This document shows, piece after piece, positions 1-7,505 of a DNA stretch of 8,931 bases (the first letter of the stretch is position 1; each line of letters starts with the position of its first letter). A model generated the notes under the pieces. The model was not told where the DNA came from. It saw nothing but the letters and a program-made list of their open reading frames with translations, and did no database searches. The position numbers and the translations under genes are program-made. The DNA comes from an uncultured Bacteroidota bacterium (GTDB lineage Bacteria > Bacteroidota > Bacteroidia > B-17B0 > Aurantibacillaceae): positions 1 to 8,931 of the forward strand of contig CAIXZI010000217.1 in assembly GCA_903923915.1 (NCBI GenBank), given 5' to 3'.

Positions 1-38
1 AAAAATAATTAAACTTAAAGCACATTTAGCCCTATTAT

Positions 39-1283
39 ATGAAATCAGTCATTTATAATTTTAATAAAAAATTAGTACGCGTATCTCTTTTTATTTTTTG
101 TTTTGCTTTTGTCAATTCTGGTAATGCACAAACTACCGGTAAAAGCACTAACATTACAACCGTTAATGGCAAAAAATATTACTTGCATAAAGTTGCCCAC
201 GCACAAAGTTTGTATGGTATTGCTAAAATTTATAATGTAGATGTAAATACTATTTTAAAAGAAAACCCAAGTGCAAACAAAGGTATTGTTGTTGGGCAAG
301 ATTTAAAAATTCCGGTTGATGGTAGCGACGTTACCCAAACTACAAAACCGGTAGAGGAAGCTAAACCCGTAGTTGTTGAAGAACCTAAAAAAGAAGAGCA
401 ACCTGTTGTAAATAGCAGCAACGGCGGAGAGCCTGACTTATTAAGCATGGTTGATGATGGGGCAAAAAAAGAAAAAGAATTTGTGCCTTCTACTTTTAAA
501 TCAACACGTAATATTAATTTTCATACATCCGAAATTTTAGGAAAACGTTGTTTAGATTTTCGCATATCGCACAGATTTGGTGCTCTTAACTCAGGCGCAA
601 ATAACGCTTGGGGTATTGATGGGCCTGCAAACTTAATGCTTAGCTTAGAATATAGTCATACCGGGCGTTGGATGGTTGGTATTTCTAGATGCATAGAAAA
701 CAAAACAGCTGAAGCTTTTTTTAAATGGAAAATCATCAGACAAGTAAAACATGGCTTTCCTTTTACAATTACTTATTTTGGTGGTGTTTACCATACCTTT
801 CAAAAAGACCCTTATTTAGGTGAACCCATTAAATTTTATAATAATGTAGCTGATAGAGTATCTTATGTAAACGAATTAATTATTGCGTGTAAAGTTACAC
901 CTTGGTTATCTTTACAAGTAGCGCCAGCTTATGTACATTATAACTTGGCAGGAAGTGCAAATGGTCTTTCAAAAAATGATTGTGTTGCTTTAACCGGTAT
1001 TATAAGAGCAAAATACAATAAACGTCAGGCAATTATTTTTGAATATGCGTATCGTTTAAACACAAATTATGCTGCAGCAGGAACTACCTATTATAATTCT
1101 ATGGGTATTGGCTGGGAAATTGAAACAGGTGGGCACGTTTTTCAACTATTTGCTACTAACTCGTTTGGTATAATGGAAAATAGTTATTTAATGACTACCA
1201 ATACTACATGGAAAGCATCCGGTGTGCGTATAGGATTTAATATTACCCGTGTATTTGCACTTTCTAAAAAAAGCGGTGATTAA
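39..1283 (+). CDS. LysM-domain protein with C-terminal DUF5777-like outer-membrane beta-barrel
   Basis: The 414-residue product is probably an outer-membrane protein that also binds peptidoglycan. Residues 1-30 form a signal peptide: Lys/Arg in the first 14 residues, a hydrophobic core around 15-25, and a likely cut after GNA30. Residues 47-92 are one LysM domain (YYLHKVAHAQSLYGIAKIY, then the NVDVNTILKENP stretch and GQDLKIPV), a fold known to bind N-acetylglucosamine-containing glycans. Residues 95-148 are a low-complexity Pro/Glu/Lys/Val linker. Residues 151-410 alternate polar and hydrophobic residues with many aromatics, and match my memory of the DUF5777 beta-barrel family (TRNINFHTSEILGKRCLDFR, then SHRFGALN). 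The start is ATG 39; an in-frame TAG at 27-29 excludes an earlier one. The following gene is 99 bases away and appears unrelated. LysM is near certain; the barrel assignment is from memory and less sure. Function and any barrel substrate are unknown. Confidence 0.88.
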   Translation: MKSVIYNFNKKLVRVSLFIFCFAFVNSGNAQTTGKSTNITTVNGKKYYLHKVAHAQSLYGIAKIYNVDVNTILKENPSANKGIVVGQDLKIPVDGSDVTQTTKPVEEAKPVVVEEPKKEEQPVVNSSNGGEPDLLSMVDDGAKKEKEFVPSTFKSTRNINFHTSEILGKRCLDFRISHRFGALNSGANNAWGIDGPANLMLSLEYSHTGRWMVGISRCIENKTAEAFFKWKIIRQVKHGFPFTITYFGGVYHTFQKDPYLGEPIKFYNNVADRVSYVNELIIACKVTPWLSLQVAPAYVHYNLAGSANGLSKNDCVALTGIIRAKYNKRQAIIFEYAYRLNTNYAAAGTTYYNSMGIGWEIETGGHVFQLFATNSFGIMENSYLMTTNTTWKASGVRIGFNITRVFALSKKSGD

Positions 1284-1337
1284 GGTTTAAGAATCTTTTC
1301 GTAATTAGATTAAATAGTTCGAAACCTGTTTTTATTT
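1284..1337 (+). terminator. Possible weak intrinsic terminator after the LysM gene
   Basis: Directly after the stop codon, GGTTT (1284-1288) can pair with AAACC (1322-1326), with an inner AATC/GATT pairing (1292-1295 with 1308-1311). A T-rich run (TGTTTTTATTT) follows. The outer stem is only 5 bp and the loop is large, so this is a weak candidate judged by eye without a folding calculation. Confidence 0.22.
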
Positions 1338-1341
1338 ATAA

Positions 1342-1370
1342 TTGTTGTATTTAAACACCGATTATATTTC
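1342..1370 (+). promoter_or_regulatory. Possible Bacteroidota-type promoter before the small protein/efflux operon
   Basis: TTG at 1342-1344, an 18-base spacer and TATATTTC at 1363-1370 resemble the Bacteroidota sigma-factor consensus (TTTG, about 19 bases, TAnnTTTG), with a mismatch at the last base. The position suits transcription of the small gene at 1383 and the pump genes behind it. It would leave a very short leader before GTG 1383, and in such AT-rich DNA matches of this quality arise by chance. Confidence 0.22.
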
Positions 1371-1382
1371 TCTGATATTTAT

Positions 1383-1802
1383 GTGAGGTTTAATAAAATT
1401 GCTAATTTTGCTTTAGTGAGAAAGTCATTTGCTATAACACTTCTATCAATTTATTTAATCTGCATAACTGAGTTAATTCAGTTAGTTAAATTGCCCGCTT
1501 TAATTGAGCATTATACAGAACACAAAGAAAAAAATAATGGACTGTCGTTATTTGATTTTTTGGTGATTCATTACGCCCAACCTAACGATAATGATGGAGA
1601 TGAAGACAAAGAAATGAAATTGCCATTTAAATCGCATGACGGCTGTATTAATACCAGTGTAGTTGCTTTTATTTCTAATGATGCAACTAATTTTACTACC
1701 AAGCCAATATATTCAGAAAGTAAAATATATTTAATCTATTCCGAAAAATCTTTAATACCATCTTATCTTTCTGCAATTTGGCAACCGCCAAAATCTTGTT
1801 AG
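1383..1802 (+). CDS. Small membrane-anchored or secreted protein of unnamed family, upstream of metal pump
   Basis: This 139-residue product belongs to no family I can name, though similar short proteins stand before CusA/CzcA genes in other Bacteroidota as I recall. Residues 16-35 form one hydrophobic segment after R13/K14, so it is either a signal peptide or a single anchor with the rest in the periplasm. The outer part has EHYTEHKEK (42-50), FLVIHYAQP (59-67), an acidic run with Asp at 69, 71, 73 and 75, then KLPFKSHDGC (79-88), and ends IWQPPKSC (132-139). The His, Asp and Cys content would suit metal binding, but that is inference. The start is GTG 1383: no in-frame ATG lies between the upstream stop at 1311 and there, and ATG 1381 is in another frame, followed at once by TGA. 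The pump gene starts 91 bases downstream, suggesting co-transcription. A role in metal efflux or sensing is guessed from position only. Confidence 0.7.
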   Translation: MRFNKIANFALVRKSFAITLLSIYLICITELIQLVKLPALIEHYTEHKEKNNGLSLFDFLVIHYAQPNDNDGDEDKEMKLPFKSHDGCINTSVVAFISNDATNFTTKPIYSESKIYLIYSEKSLIPSYLSAIWQPPKSC

Positions 1803-1828
1803 CTACAATTTGATTTTCATACATTTTA

Positions 1829-1866
1829 AATACGCTTCTTGTGTATTCTAAAAAGCATGTTTTTTA
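1829..1866 (+). promoter_or_regulatory. Two short dyads before the pump gene, possible operator or attenuator
   Basis: In the 91-base gap before the pump, AATAC (1829-1833) can pair with GTATT (1843-1847), and AAAAA (1850-1854) faces TTTTT (1860-1864) around GCATG. The second dyad runs into further T residues, so it might act as a weak attenuator or as a binding site for a regulator. Both stems are short and AT-rich, and no regulator is encoded nearby. This is a candidate only. Confidence 0.2.
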
Positions 1867-1893
1867 TTTTAAATTTATAACAAGAAAATAATT

Positions 1894-4800
1894 ATGCTGG
1901 ATAAGATAATTAGGTTTTCCATACAAAACAAACTCATTGTAGGCCTTTTCATTATGGCCCTTATTGGTTATGGCGCCTACGAAACAACGAAGTTACCCAT
2001 AGATGCTGTACCCGATATTACCAATAATCAAGTACAAGTTATTACTGTTGCCCCATCGTATGGTGCTACCGATATTGAAAGGCTAGTAACCTTTCCAATA
2101 GAGCAAGCAAATAGTAACATCATGGGTTTAAAAGAAATTCGAAGCTTTTCACGCTTCGGTTTATCTTTAGTAACTATTGTTTTTAATGATGCAACCGATA
2201 TTTATTGGGCAAGACAACAAGTAGCCGAACGATTGCAAAAAGTACAAACACAAATTCCTCAAAATATTGGATCTCCAGAATTAGGACCAGTTTCTACCGG
2301 ACTAGGTGAGATTTATCAGTATGTGGTTAGGGCAAAGGAAGGTTACGAAACAAAATATAACGAGACCGAATTAAGAACCATTCAAGATTGGATTGTTCGC
2401 AGGCAATTACTAGGAGTAAAAGGCGTTGCAGAAGTAAATAGTTTTGGAGGAAAATTAAAACAATATGAAATTGCTATTGATCCAAATAAACTACAATCGT
2501 ATAATGTAACTATTAGTGATGTTTTTTCTGCACTTGAAAAAAATAATCAGAACACCGGAGGTACATATATCGAAAAAGGCGCAACCGTTTTATTTATTCG
2601 TACAGAGGGTTTAATAGGAAACATAAGCGATATTGAAAATATTTCTATAAAAAATACATCTACCGGAAATCCATTATTTATAAGAGATGTAGCCACTATA
2701 AAAGTAGGATATTCTACCCGATATGGAGCTATGTGTTATAACGATAAGGGCGAGGTATCGGGTGCAGTTGTAATGATGTTGAAAGGAGCAAACAGTAGTG
2801 AAGTAATAAAAAATGTAAAAAAACGCGTAGCGCAAATTCAAAAAACATTGCCAGAAGGCGTTGTACTTGAGCCTTTTTTAGATAGAACAAAAATGGTAAA
2901 CAATGCCATTGGTACTGTAGAGCAAAATTTAATGGAAGGTTCTTTGATTGTGGTATTTGTACTCGTTATGTTTTTAGGAAACTTTAGAGCGGGATTACTA
3001 GTAGCTTCTGTAATTCCATTGGCTATGTTATTTGCCATCATTTTAATGAACACGTTTGGTGTAAGCGGAAACTTAATGAGCTTAGGAGCCTTAGATTTTG
3101 GGCTTATTGTTGATGGAGCCGTTATTATTGTTGAAGCGGTAATGCACCAGCTATCACACAGTAAAAAATTTAAAAACATTGCACAATTAAATCAACAAGA
3201 AATGAATAGCGAGGTAAATTACTCTGCAAGTAAAATGATGAATAGCGCCGTATTTGGTCAGATAATTATTTTAGTAGTGTACCTACCCATATTTACATTG
3301 CAAGGCATTGAAGGAAAAATGTTTAAGCCAATGGCCCAAACCGTTGCCTTTGCGCTACTTGGTGCGTTTGTGCTTTCACTTACTTATATACCCATGATGA
3401 GTGCATTATTTTTAAGTAAAAAAACAAAACATAAAATAAATATTTCAGATAAATTAATGGCTGGCATCGAAAAAACTTATCAAAACACATTAGGTAAAGT
3501 TTTACGTTATCCTAAAACCATTTTAGCTATCGTACTTACATTATTTGTATCAGCTATAGTTACGTTAACATTTTTAGGGGGTGAATTTATTCCTGCATTA
3601 GAAGAAGGCGATTTTGCCGTTGAAACTCGTGTACTAACTGGAAGTAATTTAAATACAACCATAGAAAGCACGCAGCAGGCTTCAAAAATATTATTAAATC
3701 GCTTTCCTGAAGTTGAAAAAGTAGTCACAAAAATTGGAAGTAGCGAAGTGCCCACAGATCCAATGCCTATTGATGCCGCTGATATTATTATTAGTTTAAA
3801 AAATAAATCAGAATGGACTTCGGCTCATACATTTAACGAACTATCCGAAAAAATGGGTAAAGCCCTAGAAGATGTGCCTGGCTTAACAACAAGTTTTCAA
3901 TATCCTGTTCAAATGCGTTTTAACGAATTAATGACCGGAGCAAAACAAGATGTGGTTTGTAAAATTTTTGGCGAAAATTTAGATACACTGGCTGCTTATG
4001 CTGAAAAATTAGGCGGTATTATCAATCATGTAGATGGGGCAAAAAACCTTTATGTAGAACCCGTTACAGGTATGCCACAAGTTATTATTGAGTATAACAG
4101 AAATGTAATAGCGCAGTATAATTTAAACATTCAAGACATTAACAAGGTAGTAAATACAGCATTTGCGGGGCAAAGCGCCGGATTAATATTTGAAGGCGAA
4201 AAACGATTTAATGTTGTTGTTCGATTAAACATCAATCAACGAAAAGACTTAGATGATATTAAAAATCTTTTAATACCAACTCCGCAAGGCACACAGATCC
4301 CGCTCTACCAGTTGGCTTCGGTTGAAATAAAAAATGGGCCCAATCAAATACAACGCGAAGACGCCAAACGTAGAATTGTAATTGGTTTTAATGTGCGAGG
4401 CAGAGACGTGCAAAGCATAGTAAATGAGTTGCAAAAAAATGTCGAAGAAAAAATAAAATTTCCGGCAGGTTATTATGTTACTTATGGAGGTGCATTTGAA
4501 AACCTTAACGCAGCTAAAGAACGATTGATGATTGCCGTACCAGTTTCGTTGATACTAATTTATCTATTATTATTTTTTGCATTCAATTCATTTAAGCAAG
4601 GCCTACTCATCTATTCGGCAATTCCCTTATCTGCTATAGGAGGGATTTTCTTTTTAGCATTACGCGGAATGCCTTTTAGTATTAGTGCGGGCGTAGGTTT
4701 TATTGCACTATTTGGAGTATCTGTTTTAAACGGAATTGTGTTGATTGCAGAATTTAATCGATTAAAAAAAGATGGAATGACTAATTTATTTGGAATTGTT

Positions 4801-6243
4801 TTAAGAGGAACAAAAGTTAGACTACGTCCAGTAATGATGACCGCCTTTGTAGCCTCGTTGGGCTTTTTACCAATGGCGGTTAGCAACGGCGCGGGTGCAG
4901 AGGTACAAAGGCCTTTGGCAACTGTTGTTATTGGCGGGCTATTGATAGCAACGTTTTTAACGCTTTTTGTTTTACCTATACTATATATTCTATTTGAAAA
5001 AGGCATGAAAATAAAAGTTAAACCAAACGTTTTAATAAGTGCTTTTGTATTAATTACCTTAATCACTTTGCAAGGTAAAGCACAAACCCAAATTAGTTTA
5101 ACAGCTGCGATTGATACAGCTTTAAAAAATAATTTAACGGTAAAAAATGAACGACTTAAATCAGACTATCAGCAAAAATTAATTAAGTCATCTGCCAACA
5201 TACAACAAGCCAATGTTATGGGCGAGTATGGGCAGATTAATAGCATATATAACGATAACAGATTTGGTGCAACACAATCTTTTAATTTTCCTACTGTTTA
5301 TTCAAATCAAAAAAATTTAATGAATGAAGAATGGAAAAGCGCTGTACTAAGTGTTTCGTTAAAAGAATATGAAACTAAAAAAACAGTTTGCCAAATTTTT
5401 TATCTCTATTTATTTTTAAAAGAAAAAGAAAAACTGCTACTCAAAAACGACAGTATTTACGGGGCTTTCCTTCAAAAAGCAAACTTGCGTTATACAAAAG
5501 GAGAAAGTAATGTGCTAGAAAAAATTACTGCAGAAACACATCGAGGAAATATTTCAATTCAATTAAAGCAATTGCAGCAAGATTTAGATGTAACACAACT
5601 ACAATTTAGATTAGTGCTAAATTCTACCACACTTTTTATTCCTTATGAGCCTAGTGTAAAACTAAATTTAGCTGCAAGCTTAGATAGTAGTTTAGTAAAT
5701 CAACACCCCTTTTTAAAAATCATTGAGCAACAAAAAAAAGCATCAATTATTAATCAAAAACTTGAAAAATCTAAACTGCTACCCGATTTAAATATAGGAT
5801 ACTATAATATGAGTATGCGTGGCACAGGCGCAGATAGCAAGATATATGGCACATCATCAAGATTTCAATCTATTCAAGTAGGCATAGGAGTTCCGCTGTT
5901 TTTTGGTGCTCAAAAAGCAAAAATAAATGCATCAAAAATAAATCAAAAAATAGCTGAGAATAATTATATCCAAGAGTTGACTTTATTGCAAAATCAATAT
6001 AAATATGCTTTAAGTCAATATCAAACAAACTTAGCAACTGTAAATTATTTTGAATCAACAGCACTTAAAAATGCTATTACAATATACGAAACCGCTAACA
6101 AACAATTTTTAAACGGAGAAATAAATTATTTAGAATGGGTAATGCTTACTAATCAAGCCATTAGCATACAATCTAACTATCTCGATGCAATAAAAAACCT
6201 TAATGAATCTATAATTCAAATCAATTATTTAACTTTAAAATAA
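1894..6243 (+). CDS. czcA: CusA/CzcA-family heavy-metal RND efflux pump fused to a CusC/CzcC-like outer-membrane factor
   Basis: The 1449-residue product joins two parts of a tripartite metal-efflux system. Residues 1-1034 are a full-length RND pump: helix 1 at about 12-32, a periplasmic loop opening with LPIDAVPDITNNQVQV, helices 2-6 between 350 and 505, helix 7 near 542-561, a second large periplasmic loop (including EFIPALEEGDF), and helices 8-12 between 879 and 1034. Helix 4 carries LGALDFGLIVDGAVIIVE with D401, D407 and E414, matching the proton/cation triad of CzcA. This favours divalent metal export; E414 is followed by Ala rather than the usual Asn. The second loop lacks an obvious Cu-type methionine cluster. 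Residues 1038-1063 look like a signal peptide, and 1064-1449 form an OEP/TolC-type channel with two helical repeats, close to full CzcC length. ATG 1894 follows an A-rich leader without Shine-Dalgarno. The adaptor gene follows after 2 bases. The exact metal is not proven; the cus name is the alternative. Confidence 0.95.
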   Translation: MLDKIIRFSIQNKLIVGLFIMALIGYGAYETTKLPIDAVPDITNNQVQVITVAPSYGATDIERLVTFPIEQANSNIMGLKEIRSFSRFGLSLVTIVFNDATDIYWARQQVAERLQKVQTQIPQNIGSPELGPVSTGLGEIYQYVVRAKEGYETKYNETELRTIQDWIVRRQLLGVKGVAEVNSFGGKLKQYEIAIDPNKLQSYNVTISDVFSALEKNNQNTGGTYIEKGATVLFIRTEGLIGNISDIENISIKNTSTGNPLFIRDVATIKVGYSTRYGAMCYNDKGEVSGAVVMMLKGANSSEVIKNVKKRVAQIQKTLPEGVVLEPFLDRTKMVNNAIGTVEQNLMEGSLIVVFVLVMFLGNFRAGLLVASVIPLAMLFAIILMNTFGVSGNLMSLGALDFGLIVDGAVIIVEAVMHQLSHSKKFKNIAQLNQQEMNSEVNYSASKMMNSAVFGQIIILVVYLPIFTLQGIEGKMFKPMAQTVAFALLGAFVLSLTYIPMMSALFLSKKTKHKINISDKLMAGIEKTYQNTLGKVLRYPKTILAIVLTLFVSAIVTLTFLGGEFIPALEEGDFAVETRVLTGSNLNTTIESTQQASKILLNRFPEVEKVVTKIGSSEVPTDPMPIDAADIIISLKNKSEWTSAHTFNELSEKMGKALEDVPGLTTSFQYPVQMRFNELMTGAKQDVVCKIFGENLDTLAAYAEKLGGIINHVDGAKNLYVEPVTGMPQVIIEYNRNVIAQYNLNIQDINKVVNTAFAGQSAGLIFEGEKRFNVVVRLNINQRKDLDDIKNLLIPTPQGTQIPLYQLASVEIKNGPNQIQREDAKRRIVIGFNVRGRDVQSIVNELQKNVEEKIKFPAGYYVTYGGAFENLNAAKERLMIAVPVSLILIYLLLFFAFNSFKQGLLIYSAIPLSAIGGIFFLALRGMPFSISAGVGFIALFGVSVLNGIVLIAEFNRLKKDGMTNLFGIVLRGTKVRLRPVMMTAFVASLGFLPMAVSNGAGAEVQRPLATVVIGGLLIATFLTLFVLPILYILFEKGMKIKVKPNVLISAFVLITLITLQGKAQTQISLTAAIDTALKNNLTVKNERLKSDYQQKLIKSSANIQQANVMGEYGQINSIYNDNRFGATQSFNFPTVYSNQKNLMNEEWKSAVLSVSLKEYETKKTVCQIFYLYLFLKEKEKLLLKNDSIYGAFLQKANLRYTKGESNVLEKITAETHRGNISIQLKQLQQDLDVTQLQFRLVLNSTTLFIPYEPSVKLNLAASLDSSLVNQHPFLKIIEQQKKASIINQKLEKSKLLPDLNIGYYNMSMRGTGADSKIYGTSSRFQSIQVGIGVPLFFGAQKAKINASKINQKIAENNYIQELTLLQNQYKYALSQYQTNLATVNYFESTALKNAITIYETANKQFLNGEINYLEWVMLTNQAISIQSNYLDAIKNLNESIIQINYLTLK
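5005..5082 (+). other. Signal-peptide-like segment at the pump/outer-membrane-factor junction
   Basis: Codons 1038-1063 of the fused gene encode Met, then a basic stretch (KIKVK), a hydrophobic core (VLISAFVLITLITL) and QGKA before QTQ, which fits a signal peptidase I site after A1063. It begins only about four residues after the end of pump helix 12. Because both pump termini are expected in the cytoplasm, one extra membrane crossing is needed to place the channel part outside, and this segment supplies it. Whether it is cleaved or stays as helix 13 cannot be told here. The ATG at 5005 could be a relic start; AAAAAGG just before it lies too close to serve as a normal ribosome binding site. 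Confidence 0.75.
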
Positions 6244-6245
6244 CT

Positions 6246-7382
6246 ATGAAAAAATTAGTAAACATACTCTTCCTTCTTTTGGCATTAACTTCTTGTGGCA
6301 GTAAGCCCAACCAAGGAAAAGACATAAAAAATATGCCTTTAGAAAACACCATAACCCTAACAGGTGCGCAATACAAAAATGCTAAAATTGAACTCGGAAA
6401 ATTAGAAAACAGATCTATTTCAACCACTTTAAAACTGAACGGTAAAATTGATGTTCCGCCACAAAATATGATTTCTGTTAGTACACCTTTAGGTGGCTTT
6501 TTGAAGTCAACTAAATTATTGCCGGGAATGCATGTTAAAAAAGGTGAAGTTCTTGCAACCATGGAAGATCAACAATACATTCAATTACAACAAGAGTATT
6601 TAACCGTTAAGTCAAAATTAATTTATGCGGAAGGCGAATATAATCGACAGAAAGAACTCAATTTAAGCAAAGCAAGTAGCGACAAAGTCTTTCAGCAAGC
6701 TGATATGGATTATAAAAATCAAAAAATAAACGCCAGTGCATTGGCAGAAAAATTACGATTAATTAATATTAATCCTGAATCATTAAATGAATCTAATTTA
6801 TCGAGAAAAATAAATATTTGTTCATCTATAGATGGCTTTGTTTCTAAAGTAAATGTAAATATTGGCAAATATGTAAATCCATCTGATATATTATTTGAAC
6901 TTATTAATCCAGCCGATATTCATTTAAATTTAAAAGTTTTTGAAAAAGATATAGATAAGCTTTCCATTGGGCAAAAGCTATTAGCATTCAATAACAACCA
7001 ACCTAACAAAAAATATCCATGTGAAATTATTTTGATTAGTCAGGATCTCTCAACCGACCGCAGCGCTGATGTTCATTGTCATTTTGATGCTTATGACAAA
7101 ACACTATTACCCGGAATGTATATGAATGCAGAAGTTGAAATTAAAAGCAGCAACGCATCATCTATAAACAGCGATGCCATTGTAAATTTTGAAGGAAAAG
7201 ATTATTTATTTATTTTTAAAAAAACTAATCAGTTTGAGATGGTAGAGATAAAAAAAGGAAGTTCGGAAAATAATTATACCGAGGTAGCCATTTTAAATAG
7301 AAGAGATATTGTAGCCTTACCGATAGTAATAAAAGGAGCTTATACAGTTTTAATGCAATTAAAAAATAAGCCGGAAAATTAA
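6246..7382 (+). CDS. czcB: Periplasmic adaptor of heavy-metal RND efflux system (CusB/CzcB family), lipoprotein
   Basis: The 378-residue product is the membrane fusion protein that bridges the pump and the outer-membrane channel. The N-terminus is a lipoprotein signal with lipobox LTSC and lipidated Cys17. The following GSKPNQGK lacks the acidic run that sends lipoproteins to the cell surface in Bacteroidota, which suits a periplasmic position. The first lipoyl half is at about 76-107 (STPLGGFL, LLPGMHVKKGEVLA), the alpha-hairpin at about 109-175 (Gln/Glu/Lys-rich helices), the second lipoyl half at 188-221 (DGFVSKVNVNIGKYV), the beta-barrel at about 225-299 (LKVFEKDIDKLSIGQK to LLPGMYMNAEV), and the membrane-proximal domain at 300-378. 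There is no N-terminal metal-binding extension and no Met-rich motif as in CusB; V276-HCHFD may offer ligands. ATG 6246 follows the pump stop after 2 bases, so translation is probably coupled. No stop or frameshift interrupts it. Confidence 0.93.
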   Translation: MKKLVNILFLLLALTSCGSKPNQGKDIKNMPLENTITLTGAQYKNAKIELGKLENRSISTTLKLNGKIDVPPQNMISVSTPLGGFLKSTKLLPGMHVKKGEVLATMEDQQYIQLQQEYLTVKSKLIYAEGEYNRQKELNLSKASSDKVFQQADMDYKNQKINASALAEKLRLININPESLNESNLSRKINICSSIDGFVSKVNVNIGKYVNPSDILFELINPADIHLNLKVFEKDIDKLSIGQKLLAFNNNQPNKKYPCEIILISQDLSTDRSADVHCHFDAYDKTLLPGMYMNAEVEIKSSNASSINSDAIVNFEGKDYLFIFKKTNQFEMVEIKKGSSENNYTEVAILNRRDIVALPIVIKGAYTVLMQLKNKPEN

Positions 7383-7505
7383 CTAATCTTGTATTATCTC
7401 CTATTGATTAAGAAGACGGACAATTCTTTTTTCAATTCGGCCACTCATTCTAAAAATTAGCAAGCAATAATTAACGCACCAATACGTTTAAAACAAAACT
7501 CCTTC

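Noticed and set aside
1809..1838. TTTG and TACGCTTC as a second promoter just before the pump gene
   Set aside because: The downstream element matches the Bacteroidota -7 consensus poorly, so I did not call it.
2838..3179. Reverse-strand frame opposite the pump gene
   Set aside because: Antisense shadow of conserved RND coding sequence, with Ser/Thr/Ile-rich low-complexity product and no recognisable domain. The same holds for 3507-3755 and 4611-5066.
4981..5010. Frameshift or sequencing error creating the pump/channel fusion
   Set aside because: The frame passes through the junction without disruption, both halves are intact, and fused forms of this family are known to me in Bacteroidota.
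6221..6562. Reverse-strand frame across the pump/adaptor junction
   Set aside because: It lies opposite two well-supported genes and crosses their boundary; no motif or start context supports it. The reverse frames at 230-448, 5870-6064 and 8133-8324 were dropped for the same reason.
7410..7432. AAGAA/TTCTT hairpin followed by T residues after the adaptor gene
   Set aside because: The stem is only five AT-rich pairs, so it is not distinguishable from chance in DNA of this composition. It remains conceivable that transcription ends here.
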